A DNA stretch of 64,000 nucleotides from Epiperipatus broadwayi. Lineage: Eukaryota; Onychophora; Udeonychophora; Euonychophora; Peripatidae. Below the pieces are notes generated by a model. That model was not told the DNA's origin, ran no database searches, and worked only from the letters and a program-made list of their open reading frames with translations. The number at the start of each line of letters is the position of its first letter. The first letter of the stretch is position 1. Below are positions 54,940 to 64,000 of the stretch, piece by piece. The stretch is from contig JAQFVV010006220.1 of NCBI GenBank assembly GCA_028023455.1, positions 11,417,012 to 11,481,011 of the forward strand. Reading direction: 5' to 3'. A program made the position numbers and the translations under genes.

Positions 54940-57690
54940 GGACAAGCTTGCAAAAATAAACAGGTGGCCAGAGTTAAGAAACTATAAATACTTAAAGTTT
55001 TGTAGCCAGAAAAAAGTTTTATATATAAGTGAGTCATTAACAGAACCCACGTCCATTTCACCTTTAAAATGACAGAGTGAAGTAGGCCATAACTCACCAC
55101 CTTCTGCCCTTGCCGAAGAGAGAATAACTTTGGTCCGATAAAACACAATGCCATACCTCAGCAAAGCAAATCAGCCTGTGGTAGAAGATTCTCCATTAAT
55201 ATCTAATCATTGCCAAAAGTGTCAACTTATTATCGTCCCAAGTGCCCAGAACTGCAATGAAGACAACTGACCAGTAAATTTTCACTCAGAGCTCTGTTCA
55301 TAAAATGTGACTTTCAATTCTTTATTTAAAAGCTAGCTATTTATTAAACCTGCTTTTCCAAACACCTTTCCTAAAATCTGCAAAAAAAAAACTGTTAAAT
55401 GCTAATGTTTAAATCTTCTCTGAATGTAAAACTTGTAATGTTAAATTCTCTTTTAAAATGTAAAACTGTGGTAAACTATTTTAAACTAAATGAATAATTT
55501 TCTGCAGTCGTTTATGCCTATTTCTAATCTATTCAATTTATTCTATAATTTTATCATTTTAACATTATATGTTTTTAATATGCCAAATAACTCGAAATCG
55601 CGAGTATTTATAAGTATAATTTTAGCTTATCGATCTGCAAAGATAATTTCAAATTTTCGCTATAATATTAAATAATTGAATTATTATTTTCTCATTCGCT
55701 GTTTCGAGATCGTATTATTATTTTACTGATTAATTTTGGGTATTAATATTATAATAATCATTCCTTCTCTAGTTAAAATTGTAGTTTGCTTAGCTCTAGT
55801 TATAAATTATAACTATTTATATATGTAACTCGTACATCATAGGAACTAGCCATAGAGATATTCTCAAAGCATATTTTAATGTTTTATTCGTAATTACCCC
55901 ACAAATATGCTTAGTCCTCCTTAGATTTATATATGTTGAGATGCAGGTGATAATCTTAAACTAGGTTACTAATTAATCTAGTCCCTAAATGGTATGTTTG
56001 AAATACTGAATTTGAGAACTGGGTTGTAGAGATATGCAAATAGACGCTATCTATTTTTAAGGCATGCTAATATAATTTTACGTATTTGTGTTATATATGT
56101 ATAAGTTGTGGATGTGTCCTTACTAAGTACGCAATGTACAATTATCTGCTTGCTGCATGATTCTTGACGAGTTGCTGGCGAAGGTCAAAACATCTATCCA
56201 CTTAGTTCGGGTAAAGCACACTCTTTTAGAACCAGGGCACAATGACCTAGATTATTCATAATTAATGCTTATCCAACTCCCCAAACTACTAATGTTCCTA
56301 TTCGTAGCAAGTTGAGTGGTTGTAGGGCAACCGAGTCTTTGAGGCTGAAGCCTGTGAATAATGACCCATTCGCACCTTCTAGCTTATTAATATTTTAATA
56401 TGTGCCTATAATAAACCAGTTTTCTCTCTCTTTATATTGAAAATCTAGCGTCAGTGTATGTCCTAATCTAGGTTAACAAGCTAACCTGCGTATCTCAGCC
56501 TAACTATGTGCTAGACTTAAGTTTGTATAGATAGCCGCCACAGAAGTGCTATTAAGTTAGTTAGATAACTTAGGCTATTAAGTTCCATATGATTTAGCGG
56601 ACTACAAAAGAACTATTAATTTGACATATTAATATAGGCATAAACTTAAATACCGCACTACACTTTAGTGAACATTTATAATGAGATATGTAACATAATC
56701 TCATTAGTTATGTAACACCTGCGAGCGTAATCTTTCACGTTCTCATTACATAATTTTGTTTATTTTAGTTTTACTATATTAAATTAATAATATTTAAAAT
56801 ATAACTTGTTTCCATATCTTTATTGTTCGCGAGTTCATTTTTTTATACAACTCTAGATTTATTTGCACATATATCATTATATCTATACGTAGATCATTCT
56901 ATTAGATTTCATAAGTAATCATTAGTATATTAGCGGTTCACTTAGTCATATGTGTGTATATCTGAACCAAGTCAGTATTAAGTTAGTTAATTTATGAGTC
57001 TCTTGTTCCACCCTGGATGACTGCCAGACTGTGGCTAAATTGAATATCTGTGTATCTTGGAAAATGTCATCCATAGGGTATTAGGTCATTCAGCAGAGGT
57101 GAAAGGATTGAATGTTGGCCGGATTTTGGATCCCAGAATCCAGATTTGATCAGCTTTAGTGTATTTTGCCAGTATTCTAGATTTTGTTATGTGGAGGGAC
57201 AATTCTTACTATTACAATAGTGAAATATTGTGGAAGGAAACTACTTTTCACACATGGGCTATAAAATAGACACGCTCTCATAAATAAATGTTTTAAAAAC
57301 ATAGATGGTTCATCTATAATTAGTTTATTCTTTAAATAAACCAAAATTTATTGAGCAGGCTTGATCTTATTGTATGCTTGATTTTTGAATCAGTATATTA
57401 CTTCACACGTTCACATTATACACATCATAAGGGAGAGAAACTTCCTTATTTTTAACTTCCTGGAATACTGAACCTTATGTAAATATGCTACATGTAAAAA
57501 ATAAAATTTTGAAAACGATTTATATGTAAATAAATTAAATCATTAAACATAATAAACAGTAAAAATAATAAATTTTAATATAAATTTAATAACAGTGCAT
57601 CGATGAAAATAACATTCACAATGAAATCATACTAAACCTTGCAGCAAGTAAGAAAAGAAAAAAAACAGCTATAGAAAGCACTAATAAACT
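54940..57690. other. Unassigned stretch of more balanced composition
   Basis: No gene recognised. 54,950-55,290 and 55,900-57,150 are less A+T-rich and hold more CpG than the flanks. The frames at 54,936-55,164 on the minus strand overlap each other and show no domain. Around 56,400-56,450 a CTATAATAAACCAGTTTTCT polyadenylation-like motif followed by a T/C-rich stretch recalls the R/U5 part of an LTR, but I found no second LTR, PBS or pol nearby, so a solo LTR is only a possibility. Confidence 0.35.
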
Positions 57691-57694
57691 AATC

Positions 57695-58040
57695 ACTTAG
57701 ACAGCATGTAGTTCTCTGCCCAAATTTTTTGTATGGAAGTGAAATAGTGGCTTCACATTGACATAATATAGATCCATAGGTAAAAAACCATTTAAACATT
57801 GCTCTATAATATTACTGCAGATCACTGCTAAGTTCTTCAGCTTTCCCTAGATATTGAATCCACAAGTATAAGGGCATATCTCTGTTGGATTGGACATGTA
57901 GATAGGACAAAGTATTTTATGTGAATCTGAGTATGATTTTTGTCGAAGAAACAGATTCTTAATGTTATAGGGAAAATATTGAAGATTTTCAAAAAAAAGA
58001 GATTAAAAGACTGTATGACTCAAATAAACAGCATATAAGG
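57695..58040 (+). pseudogene. CR1/L2-like LINE fragment, 3' coding end
   Basis: In changing frames: CPNFLYGSEIVASH (family L-L-Y-G-S-E-T-W) at about 57,718-57,760, VLQLSLDIESTSIRAYLCWIGHVDRTK at about 57,832-57,912 (family x-V-L-x-x-A-x-x-x-S-I-x-x-x-x-x-x-x-x-L-R-W-x-G-H-V-x-R-M), and a Lys-rich FKKR-LK-type end near 57,980-58,020. This is the conserved region after RT in CR1/L2/Jockey-like LINEs. Stops interrupt it. Confidence 0.6.
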
Positions 58041-58550
58041 ATATGCATAAATTAATTTATATAGTCTTTTCAAAACTCATCTTTACTTTTTGTTTTCATT
58101 TGTATGTCTCTCTTTCTCTGTAGTTAGAATAGCCATGTTCATTTTCGAGTTACAGCTAATGATAATGATTTAGGCAAGATATTATTTCATGCATTAAACA
58201 GTCATATTTTAATTTTAAGAATACATGAGCAGTTAATAAAGTGAAAAGTATTTCTAAGTTTAAGGGATTAGATAAATCTTTTTTAAAAAATTGTTTATTT
58301 TTAGGAAATCTAATTTCCTACCTAACATTTAAGATAAGTATTTTTTTTTTGAAAATAGTCACTACAAGATTTCTATACATCAATAAAACACATCTAAGTA
58401 AAATAATATTAATTCCAAGATAAAGTAAAAATAATCTTCATTTATAGAATATAATTTTATTGACACTTAATTTTAATCTTCAGCAGATAACAAGCCACTG
58501 CAGGGCAAAAGCTTTTTTAATAGTTTTCCTCAGAAATCTGACATAAACCT
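58041..58550. other. Intergenic A+T-rich DNA
   Basis: Nothing recognised. Confidence 0.5.
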
Positions 58551-58554
58551 TCCA

Positions 58555-58862
58555 TAATAATTCAGTAAACTTTTTTATTTTCATCCTAAAGTAAGTATCT
58601 TTCAAGAATGCTTTATATCTCTAGTTATTTATTCAAGAACTGCTTAAATTCATCGTTCATTATCTTTTCTTGCTATGAATCCAGCCCATGTCCATTAAGT
58701 TCTTTAATTGTAATAATTCAGTAAACTTTTTTATTTTCATCCTAAAAAGTATCTTTCAAGAATGCTTTATATCTCTAGTTATTTAGTTGAGAAACTGCTT
58801 AAATTCATCTTCGTTATCTTTTCTTGCTATGAATCCAACCCATATCCATTAAGTTCTTTGGT
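58555..58862. repeat. Tandem duplication, 2 x ~156 bp
   Basis: TAATAATTCAGTAAACTTTT...CATTAAGTTCTTT at about 58,555-58,710 and 58,711-58,862, with small indels (CCTAAAGTAAGTATC versus CCTAAAAAGTATC) and scattered substitutions. Confidence 0.9.
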
Positions 58863-59194
58863 AGTCACGTATTTACCTTGCTATAACATCATGACGGTCA
58901 ACATTATTTCTGCCGGTAAGCATTGTCGGAAAAATACATGAACATTGTCATGGCAACAAAGACACTGACATGACTAATCCGAGAGATTTGATTTTTTGAC
59001 CCATGAGATTTTTTGGTTTGTTGTGACCCGAGAGATTTAAAAACTGGATTTTTTCCTATTTGTTGCAGCGTGATTTCATTTGTCAGTTATTTTTCAGTTC
59101 TTTAATTTTTCAGTAATTTTTACCATTTTTTTAAATAAAACATCACTTTTCAACAATTGTAAATAATTTACATGTTATTTCTTCTACGATATTA

Positions 59195-59880
59195 AGTGGA
59201 TTTATTTTATATTTTATTAATTTTCCGGATATTGTTGAAACAAGAGATCTGAAGTTGTGGGATCTCCCAAAATGTGAAGAAGAGGCAATAACTTTCTTCC
59301 AACAACATGGAATTTTACACCATGTGAAATTATGTGAAAACGGCCATGAGATGAAGAAGTATATCCATGGTACAGAAAAACAGTGGCGGTGCATTTTGAA
59401 AGATTGCTTAAAAAAAACTCCTATAAGAAAAGGCACGTGGTTTGAAGGCTCCAGAATATCTTTCGTAACAGCTCTTCGTTTTATATATTGTTGTTCCAGA
59501 GAAATAATATCTATCATATTTTGTGTGGATCAGTTAGAAATGGCGGACAAGACTGTGGTTGACTGGAACAACTATCTCTGCGAAGTATGTACATGGAAGC
59601 TATTAGGTAATGAAAGGCGGAAAATCGGAGGCCCAATCACAATTGTGGAAATAGACAAAACTCTATTCTCCAAGCGTAAAAACAATGCCGACAGAGTACT
59701 TCCACAGCAATAGGTATTTGGCGGTATCTGCAGAGAGACAGATGAATGCTTTATAATAGCCATTGCAGATAGAAGCATGTACAATCTCATGTAAGCCATT
59801 TTAGAGAATGTGCACCAAGGCACTACTATTTATAGCGATTGCCACTGTCAAAGGACCTGAAAATGGACTAAAATAAACGT
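59195..59880 (+). pseudogene. Merlin (IS1595/IS1016-like DDE) transposase relic, copy 2
   Basis: The best part is an open frame at 59,255-59,713 (152 codons). It has an N-terminal zinc-type region (LCENGHEMKKYI ... QWRCILKDCLKK), then IRKGTWFEGSRISFVTALRF, DKTVVDWNNYLCEVCT, and GGPITIVEIDKTLFSKRK with the first catalytic Asp. It stops at TAG where family members have the Trp of Q-W-V-F-G-G; the same frame continues VFGGICRETDECFIIAIADRSM, hits another stop, then ...GTTIYSDCHC with the second catalytic Asp at about 59,840. The remainder, including the third acidic residue, is missing. A cut-and-paste transposase of the Merlin superfamily, dead by nonsense and truncation. Better preserved than the copy at 6.7 kb. 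Confidence 0.85.
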
Positions 59881-60773
59881 GTGCATTCTACGCGAACTGT
59901 GCTTTACCATAAGGTAAAATTTTCTTTGATTCTTCCCAGGGTAAATTTCTTTTAATTAAATCTCTGCTCAATCTAATTATAAATCTGTGTTCCTAAGCAA
60001 TATTTAGCCTCATATTTAATATTTGTTGTGTTTTCTTGTATTTTGTAGTGTGTCTTGGGATCTTAGTTTTAAGATTCCAAGTTTGCTTTCAAATTTTGTT
60101 TATTGGAGAGTGACGAGTGAGTTTTTATAATTTTATGCCTAACTTTTATAAATGCTTTAGCAATCGTGTATATTTTAAATGCTTACCTGTAATTATTTTA
60201 GTAGCCAATAATTAATTTTAAATACTGTGTTGGCGCTTTTGCAAACCACCAAAAATCTTTTGGCTGGTGACTTTAGTGTCCTAGTTTTCCGCAGGGGGGA
60301 TTTCATTTCTTCGTTTCTTATATCTCTGAAAGTGAAACTAGAATTGTTTTTCTTTGTAATTTTATAAGTCATCAGCAGGAAGATAATATTTATCCCTTTT
60401 TAAATTACATGTGAGAGAGACATTCGTTCTGCTAAAGTATTTAAAGCTTTAATATTTTCGTACTCATATGCACTCTCCGATAGATTTAGTTTGTATGGTT
60501 TTAAATTTATCAGAGTGTGTACTCAGAACTTGTTTCCTAAATTTATTTCTTAATTATAAATTCATTTTCTTTAAATGCTGGGGCAGATGTAACTGGTTTT
60601 CTAATGTTTTACTTGTCTCCTATTGAGACCTTTAATTATGATTCTTAGAGTAGTTTTCGCCAATCGTTTGGTTGGGATTCAGCAGTTTTAATTGTTTGTT
60701 TTCCTTTCATTTTAAATCATATTTTTCGGTTGTTCTTGAGGTAAAATCATCTTTATTTTAAACGTAATAATAG
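59881..60773. other. T-rich, intron-like stretch
   Basis: No coding sequence recognised. Word composition is T-rich on the plus strand, different from the A/T-symmetric flanks, as in an intron of a plus-strand gene. Acceptor-like TTTTCTTGTATTTTGTAG is near 60,030-60,048. Confidence 0.3.
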
Positions 60774-61022
60774 GTGCAGCTTCTATCAGCATGTGACATT
60801 TGTGGTCCCGACACATTTTTTTTGGGCCTCGAACAGCTCGCGGCGCCGGTTTCATTGATTTATTTCAAGAATGTATTGTTTAAATATCTGAATGGGAAAA
60901 CCAATGTTTGGGTAAATTCTCTGCCGAATGAAATTGCTTCCTCTCTTTATAATTTGTTATTAGAAGATCAGTGGGTCTGCCAGAACATTGCATTTAGTCT
61001 TTCTGGTACACGCCTGAGCTAG
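60774..61022 (+). CDS. Candidate host terminal exon, hypothetical protein
   Basis: An 82-codon frame that opens exactly after ...AATAATAG, an AG that could be a 3' splice acceptor, and ends at TAG 61,020; AATAAA follows at about 61,067. Residues: VQLLSACDICGPDTFFLGLE, then LAAPVSLIYFKNVLFKYLNG and LPNEIASSLYNLLLEDQWVC, ending IAFSLSGTRLS. Composition is mixed and codon-like, with CpG retained, unlike the surrounding noise. The helix LPNEIASSLYNLLLED resembles the short F-box/BC-box-like start of some leucine-rich-repeat proteins, but this is a loose resemblance and I assign no function. No other exon was found: 59.9-60.76 kb would be intron. Confidence 0.35.
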   Translation: MQLLSACDICGPDTFFLGLEQLAAPVSLIYFKNVLFKYLNGKTNVWVNSLPNEIASSLYNLLLEDQWVCQNIAFSLSGTRLS

Positions 61023-61062
61023 TCCTATTTGTTAACTTAGAAACTTTTTTTTTATAAGTCTT

Positions 61063-61075
61063 CTCTTAATAAAAT
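61063..61075 (+). terminator. Candidate polyadenylation signal
   Basis: TTAATAAAATTTT at 61,064, 45 bases after the stop codon of the candidate exon. AATAAA is common by chance in such A+T-rich DNA. Confidence 0.25.
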
Positions 61076-61079
61076 TTTT

Positions 61080-63150
61080 AAAATTTGTGTAAACTTAATT
61101 TGGCTGACGTTTGTCTTAGTACTCTTGTGTCTCAATTGTCTAAACAATTTTAAGATATCTTGTTTCTTCCTGAGTTTAGTCGGCACAAACCATCATCATC
61201 ATCCATTCTGATCACAGTAAATAAATTTTTCCATGTGATATGATGTGATGTATTATGGCTTCTCCTTAAACGAAGTCAAGAATATCTCAGCAATATATTA
61301 AGCTTACCAGTGCATTTCAAATTATTTCAATTCCATTTATTTCTCTCATTTTATTTGATTAAATGGCTCAAATAAGTGCAATTGTTCACTTTTCCAATTT
61401 TCTTCCTATTAACTATCCCACAGCATTATACATTTATTAACCATTGCTTTAATTTCCTTAATTAATTTTTACTCCTTTATTCAAAATGACTAAATGTAGT
61501 TGCAAATTCTTATTTATTAATTAGCTGCTGTTTATATTGAAATTTGAAAGATCTTAAATTATTAAAAAATTTTAAAGATATTGTAATTTTGAAATTTAAT
61601 TTTCATGACTTACAAGAATTTTTACTTTGAACTTTTCTGTAATTTAATTGATAAAATGTCATTTTCTTAATAATTTCAGCAAAATGCTTTTTCTATTCCT
61701 AGATTTTTTGCAATGATAACCATAACTTATATCTATACACATATAAAAGCTAACGCTTCTTCATAATCTATGAAATCTAATTATACCCAATTTGTTTTTA
61801 TTATATCTTTATTACCTGAAAATGATCCTTATAATAATGGTATCATTTAATCCTTTAATTTACATAATACATTATAAAACAAGAGCAGTTTTCTACTCTA
61901 GTATCATCTTAAAGTTTGAATAATCAGTGATTGCTAGATGGTAATGTACTTAAATACTTGATTTTTGCCTTTATTAATATGTCGAGATTCAAAACTGAAA
62001 TTAATACAGATATGCATTATTTAACTACCATCTTTAATTATATTTTACTATTTAAATTAAAAACATAAAAATCAAAACACACTAATATTTGAGCCCAAGC
62101 CAATCTGCTATGAATCCTAAGACTCAAGTGATAAAGATAAAAATCAGAAAATAATCTAGGGATGGAAATTTTAAATTCAATACTATCTAAATCCAACTTT
62201 TCTTTATCTTCATTATAAAATTTTATTAAAAACTTTGCAGAAAATAAATTAATAGGCTATATATATATATTTTAAACTTCTCCATCATCTTTGGTGTAAA
62301 ATAAGAAATGCATTATTTCAGTTATTGGAAATTTTTTTTTTAAAGAAACATATGAATAAAAATATTTTTATTAATTCTTCTTATCAGCTTTAAATAACAC
62401 AAGATTTAACTTCCTAAATTAAACAAAACTTTGAAAATAAAGGTTTGAAAAATTCAATCCTCTCACTATGATTTTGTTAAAAATATATTGAAGTACAACA
62501 GATTAAATCTATTGCTAACATAAAAAGCTATCACAGTTTGGCTTTAAATCAGTTAGATGGAATTAAAATAACATAAAAGGGAAGTTTTTTTTAAAAAAAA
62601 ATCATAAGTTTTATTTCTTTTTATATAGAAGTAATTGGAGTTTTTGTAGGTTTTTTTTTTTTTTTGATGAATTTGTTAGAGGAATTATAGATTCAATAAC
62701 TGTAGATAAACCTAGATATTAAAATGTTTCTTGATAGAATGTGTAACTTCAGAAAAGAAAAATGGTTTTCCAATGAAAGTTTGTATAATTAATGAAATGA
62801 TTAAGTCATCTTTCCTAAATATTTACAAACCATACTATTTTCTATATTTGATTATAATTTCTCTCTCTATTCATACTGATTATGAAAGATCAATTTTAAA
62901 CTTTTTGTTTCTAATATTTTTTAATGATTTTTTTTCTGTATCAATATTTGGATTGATTAAGTCTTTTCAGATAATTAAACTATATTTTTTTTAGTTTATA
63001 TATATATTTGCAATAACTTTTAAAAAAAAAATACATTAACAAAAAAACTGTGTAATAAATTCAAAAAATAGAATATTTACTTTTAACTCTATAATTAATG
63101 CATTCAAGATCATAATTTATTTTCAATAATTCAATATTATACCTACTATG
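61080..63150. other. Intergenic, extremely A+T-rich
   Basis: No gene recognised. A short (CATCAT) run lies near 61,195 and T-runs near 62,650. The 87-codon frame at 62,731-62,994 is F/I/L/S-rich low-complexity, as expected from T-rich DNA. Confidence 0.5.
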
Positions 63151-63153
63151 ACA

Positions 63154-63312
63154 TATTCCTCCAGTGACATATTATTCTAAGTTTGCAATATGTCTAAAAT
63201 AATGCCTTCAAGAGGTGGGCAAACTTAATCGATAAAATTTATCCACAAATCCTGTGCAGGCATTATTTTAAAGATATTGCAAACTTAAAATAATATGTCA
63301 CAAAAGGAATAA
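63154..63312. repeat. Foldback (MITE-like) element, ~159 bp
   Basis: ATTCCTCCAGTGACATATTA then TTCTAAGTTTGCAATATGTC...AAAATAATGCCT (left) pairs with AGGCATTATTTTAAAGATAT then TGCAAACTTAAAATAATATG...TCACAAAAGGAAT (right). About 50-bp arms with few mismatches around a ~50-bp centre. Confidence 0.85.
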
Positions 63313-64000
63313 TACATCTTTCCATGTGTAATACCAAATTTCAAATCTAAAAAAAAAAAATATTTCTTATTTCCAATGATATGAAAAAGAACTCTAAAAC
63401 ATTTTTTAAATGGCAAACTGTAAGTTTAACCTTATATTTTAAATATTTTTTAAAAAAAAAAAAACATATATAAAAAGTTTTAATAAACTAAAGATCAGCA
63501 TTTCAAGCTAATGTCCATGCACTTTTTTATGAATGTTAATAATAAATGAATACTTTCATTTCCAACACAAGATATTTAGTTTATTACAATTTATATACAT
63601 CATGCTATATAAATATCTCATTTACATATAAAAAGTTTTAGCAAAAAAAAACATAAATAGATATGGTTTTAGCTATATTTTTTAATATAAAACCATATGA
63701 CTTACAATGATACTAGAGATGTATTACATTGTAGTGGGAAAAAAAGTCACTGTGGTGGACTGAACCATTTAATATCTTCCAAAATGGAAAGAAAAGGTCA
63801 CTTTATTTGACATGAACTGGTCAACACCAGGATTCTTGGATGACATGACATTAGAAATAGAAACTTTGAATAATTATTACTGGAAGCAAAAGTCACCAGA
63901 ACAATACATCACAGCAGGATTAATACCAAAGTACCTTATTTTTTTTATGTATTTCAAAAAAAAAAAAAAATAATAATAATAATAGAATGCGCATGCGCGT
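63313..64000. other. Intergenic; short coding-like stretch near the window end
   Basis: Mostly A+T-rich. From about 63,776 to 63,952 one plus-strand frame is open for ~60 codons with a protein-like composition (LFDMNWSTPGFLDDMTLEIE, then YYWKQKSPEQYITAGLIPKY) and ends in a T-run and A-run. I do not recognise it. The window finishes with a poly-A, a (TAA)n microsatellite and GCGCATGCGCG. Confidence 0.3.

Noticed and set aside
54936-55164. Overlapping minus-strand frames as a host gene
   Set aside because: Two frames are open over the same bases, neither has a recognisable domain, and no splice or promoter signal stands out.
55824-57000. Solo LTR of a second retrotransposon
   Set aside because: An AATAAA followed by a T/C-rich stretch is suggestive, but no repeated boundary, TSD, PBS or partner LTR could be found.
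62731-62994. 87-residue frame as a membrane protein
   Set aside because: Its hydrophobicity comes from T-runs; the composition is that expected from random T-rich DNA and no motif is present.

Overview
This is a window of very A+T-rich (by eye about three quarters A+T), gene-poor animal DNA. It carries no prokaryotic gene organisation. It is dominated by broken transposable elements, homopolymer and TA/TAA microsatellites, and an unusual number of short poly-G/poly-C tracts. A vertebrate-type telomeric repeat (CCCTAA family) inside one element, together with RTE-like, L1/Tx1-like and CR1/L2-like LINEs, Merlin transposase relics, a Ty3/Gypsy element and hammerhead-bearing repeats, fits an invertebrate metazoan. 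Insects are unlikely because they use TTAGG telomeres. I cannot name the lineage from sequence alone.

Layout. 1-10.7 kb: decayed RTE-like LINE copies (1-2.1, 5.2-6.4 and 7.7-9.0 kb, all plus strand), a hammerhead-ribozyme repeat (4.63-4.87 kb), a Merlin transposase relic (6.7-7.4 kb) and a faint minus-strand LINE relic. 12.68-13.92 kb: a retroposed transcript with a poly(A) tail and a 15-bp target-site duplication (TSD). 14.38-16.20 kb: a DNA-transposon-like element with inverted ends starting GGTTGT, four hairpins and two internal tandem arrays. 18.12-20.02 kb: a 5'-truncated L1/Tx1-like LINE on the minus strand with a perfect 15-bp TSD. 20.31-21.69 kb: another RTE-like LINE relic interrupted by a clean hAT-type non-autonomous element (13-bp inverted ends, perfect 8-bp TSD). 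21.7-23.1 kb: foldback repeats and a 139-bp tandem duplication. 23.67-24.64 kb: a decayed hAT-like element. 28.20-29.33 kb: a second GGTTGT element with a perfect 8-bp TSD and telomere-like repeats inside. 34.1-35.35 kb: an inverted/tandem cluster of ~440-bp units, each carrying a fossil hammerhead ribozyme.

The largest feature is a 14.9-kb Ty3/Gypsy LTR retrotransposon at 36,159-51,063. Its two ~4.1-kb LTRs are unusually long and nearly identical. It has a primer-binding site matching tRNA-Lys(CUU), a 1.4-kb leader with a tandem repeat, a Gag with an N-terminal coiled coil, and a protease-RT-RNase H-integrase Pol. Gag would form the particle; protease, RT/RNase H and integrase would process, copy and insert the element. 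This copy is broken by several stop codons and frameshifts although its LTRs look young. A degenerate copy of its primer-binding-site/leader junction lies inside each LTR.

51-64 kb: mostly anonymous A+T-rich DNA with a CR1/L2-like LINE fragment (57.7 kb), a 156-bp tandem duplication (58.56 kb), a second Merlin transposase relic (59.2-59.9 kb), one candidate host coding exon (60.77 kb) and a small foldback element (63.15 kb). No complete host gene could be recognised.
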